NCBI GenBank assembly: GCA_002336975.1
Contig: DDFA01000021.1
Span: 1 to 55,788 of the forward strand
Direction of reading: 5' to 3'
DNA length: 55,788 bases
From: Phyllobacteriaceae bacterium UBA1940
Lineage (GTDB): Bacteria > Pseudomonadota > Alphaproteobacteria > Rhizobiales > Rhizobiaceae
A program made the position numbers and the translations under genes. The first letter of the stretch is position 1. Each line of letters starts with the position of its first letter. Below the pieces are notes generated by a model. The model had not been told where the DNA came from. It saw nothing but the letters and a program-made list of their open reading frames with translations, and did not search any database. This document shows, in pieces, positions 54,507-55,788 of the stretch.

Positions 54507-55788
54507 CTAGCGCGGTGGCAGGCCAAAGCGTTCGCGCGGGAAGCCAAAGCGCGCCAGATGCGCGAACAGCCGGTCTTCAAAGCCAGGGCTGTCGATATCC
54601 AGTGTGTGCCGGGTGAAATACCAGTAGAGCGCGGGGTCAAAATCGCGCGGGCCCGCCAGCGCGCGGTGCAGGGCGGCAGCCACACCCTCGGGGCAGCGGG
54701 CGGTTTGTACGAACTGGGCAAAATCGGCCCGCCCGCACAGGACAGCGGGCTTGCCATGCAGCAAGCCTTCGACCGACGCGGCAGAGTTGAACGAAACAGT
54801 CACATCGCAGGCCGCCAGAACATCGTGGATATTGGCTTCCAGCGGGGGCAGTTCCAGCCCGTCATCGGCCAGCCGCGCCAGCGTGAGCAGCCCCGGCTCG
54901 CGGGCAAGGGGGTGCAGCTTGACCACCACCGGCCGGTCGCCCGCCGCATCAACCACCGCGCGCAGCATGTCTTCCGATGACATGAAATGCTGGGCCAGGT
55001 TCGACGGCTCGATCCCTTGCAGGAATACTGCGATGCAGCCTTGCGGCACCTCGGTGAACTTGCGCGGCTGTTTATAGCGCGACCTGCGCGCCTGAACGAA
55101 CCGTTGGCGCAACCCGTCGCAAAATGCGCGCGCGGCCGCCGCATCCACCGTTGCCGCATCAAACACCGCATGACGGGCAGAGCTGTCGGCCAGCGTGCCT
55201 TCGGGATCAACGTGAAAATAGCCTTGCAGATAGGCCAGCGCGATGTTCAGCCAACCGTTGCGGGTTACCTGCCCGCCCTCGATCAGATGCAGGTCGCCAT
55301 CGGCCCGCGCATGGTCGGGATTGCGAAAAACCTCGCGCCGCAGCACGGCAGAGATGTCCAGATCATAACCCGCCAATGCCTCGATCATGCGGTTGGCCAG
55401 CGGCGGGCGGCGAATCCCGGGCCAGACTTCAAGGTTCTTGGGCGTCAGGTGAAAAACAATCCGCGCCGGGCCGGTCTTGGCGGCAATCGCCGCCCCGATC
55501 CGGGCGGTGGCCATGTCGATCGCCTCGGCGGCGGTCAGGGACGAGGTGTCGATCACCACCGCATCGGGCGCGGGGCGCAGGGGCGCATCGGCGCGGTTCA
55601 TGTCGCGGTCATCGCGCTCGATCACCTCGGCCAGAACGGCGTCATAGGGTTTTGGCGCGTCCTTGCCTCCCAGCTCCAGCCAGCGGCGGCGGGCGCGCAC
55701 CTCGGCGCTGGCGGTCACGAACAGCTTCACCTCGGCATCCGGGCAGATCACGGTGCCGATGTCGCGCCCGTCCAGCACCGCGCCGCCC
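54507..55788 (-). CDS. Cytidylate kinase C-terminal part fused to capsule-synthesis-like domain, 5' truncated
   Basis: The frame runs off the right edge; 427 residues are visible. The first ~95 are the C-terminal half of (d)CMP kinase: [20 protein letters not shown], then RARRRWLE and [25 protein letters not shown], including the lid arginines. Without a stop this continues into ~325 residues resembling capsule polysaccharide export/synthesis proteins (PF05159-like): [13 protein letters not shown] and [23 protein letters not shown] are the telling motifs. It ends 160 bp before the rpsA start, in the usual cmk-rpsA order. A cmk fused to a glycan domain is unusual. Codon style matches the foreign-looking rpsA 5' part, not the rest of the window. 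Confidence 0.75.
   Translation of the reverse strand, partial: GGAVLDGRDIGTVICPDAEVKLFVTASAEVRARRRWLELGGKDAPKPYDAVLAEVIERDDRDMNRADAPLRPAPDAVVIDTSSLTAAEAIDMATARIGAAIAAKTGPARIVFHLTPKNLEVWPGIRRPPLANRMIEALAGYDLDISAVLRREVFRNPDHARADGDLHLIEGGQVTRNGWLNIALAYLQGYFHVDPEGTLADSSARHAVFDAATVDAAAARAFCDGLRQRFVQARRSRYKQPRKFTEVPQGCIAVFLQGIEPSNLAQHFMSSEDMLRAVVDAAGDRPVVVKLHPLAREPGLLTLARLADDGLELPPLEANIHDVLAACDVTVSFNSAASVEGLLHGKPAVLCGRADFAQFVQTARCPEGVAAALHRALAGPRDFDPALYWYFTRHTLDIDSPGFEDRLFAHLARFGFPRERFGLPPR

Overview
The window is about 55.8 kb of high-GC DNA, roughly two thirds G+C by eye. Genes are densely packed, often with ATGA-type start/stop overlaps. Gene content and protein style point to an alphaproteobacterium of the Hyphomicrobiales (Rhizobiales), Mesorhizobium/Phyllobacteriaceae-like, with a soil or plant-associated catabolic lifestyle. 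No tRNA, rRNA, CRISPR array, prophage or insertion sequence was seen. The last ~2 kb (from about 53.6-53.8 kb to the end) looks instead like Rhodobacterales DNA joined inside rpsA, so that end should be treated as a possible assembly chimera or a recombination junction.

Layout. 0-6 kb holds housekeeping genes: a truncated unknown ORF, a PfkB/adenosine-kinase-like sugar kinase, cysteine synthase, a two-helix membrane protein of unknown function, a YifB/ComM-type AAA ATPase and glutathione synthetase. 6-9.4 kb is a polyprenyl-linked sugar module (GtrA, a GT2 polyprenyl-phosphate glycosyltransferase, and a divergent STT3-like GT-C membrane protein). 9.4-14 kb has a GGDEF-EAL protein, a sugar dehydrogenase/lactonase/ATP-grasp operon and an RlpA-like protein. 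14.1-21.3 kb is a uronate operon: a GntR/FCD regulator divergent from uxaC, a three-gene TRAP transporter, kduI, kduD and a KdgF-like cupin. A UxaA-type dehydratase sits apart at 36.4 kb and shares an octamer with the operator upstream of uxaC.

The 21.4-35.4 kb block is the most coherent catabolic unit. It encodes a kynurenine formamidase-like hydrolase, a fused 2-aminobenzoyl-CoA monooxygenase/reductase, an SDR dehydrogenase, a MarR regulator, an enoyl-CoA hydratase, an acyl-CoA dehydrogenase, a benzoate/2-aminobenzoate-CoA ligase, tryptophan 2,3-dioxygenase, a complete Liv-type ABC importer and a RidA protein. Together these make most of an aerobic CoA-dependent tryptophan-to-anthranilate route. 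Kynureninase is the one expected enzyme not found in the window.

38-40.3 kb has two divergently transcribed secreted serine proteases. 40.4-48.3 kb is a complete histidine-utilisation locus of the HutF/HutG type: hutC-hutF divergent from hutI-hutH-hutG-hutU-hutD, with a large operator dyad between them. A class II aldolase-like gene follows, preceded by a two-hairpin leader that resembles an attenuator. polA carries an in-frame insertion of a palindromic repeat. The window ends with rpsA and a 5'-truncated gene fusing cytidylate kinase to a capsule-synthesis-like domain.
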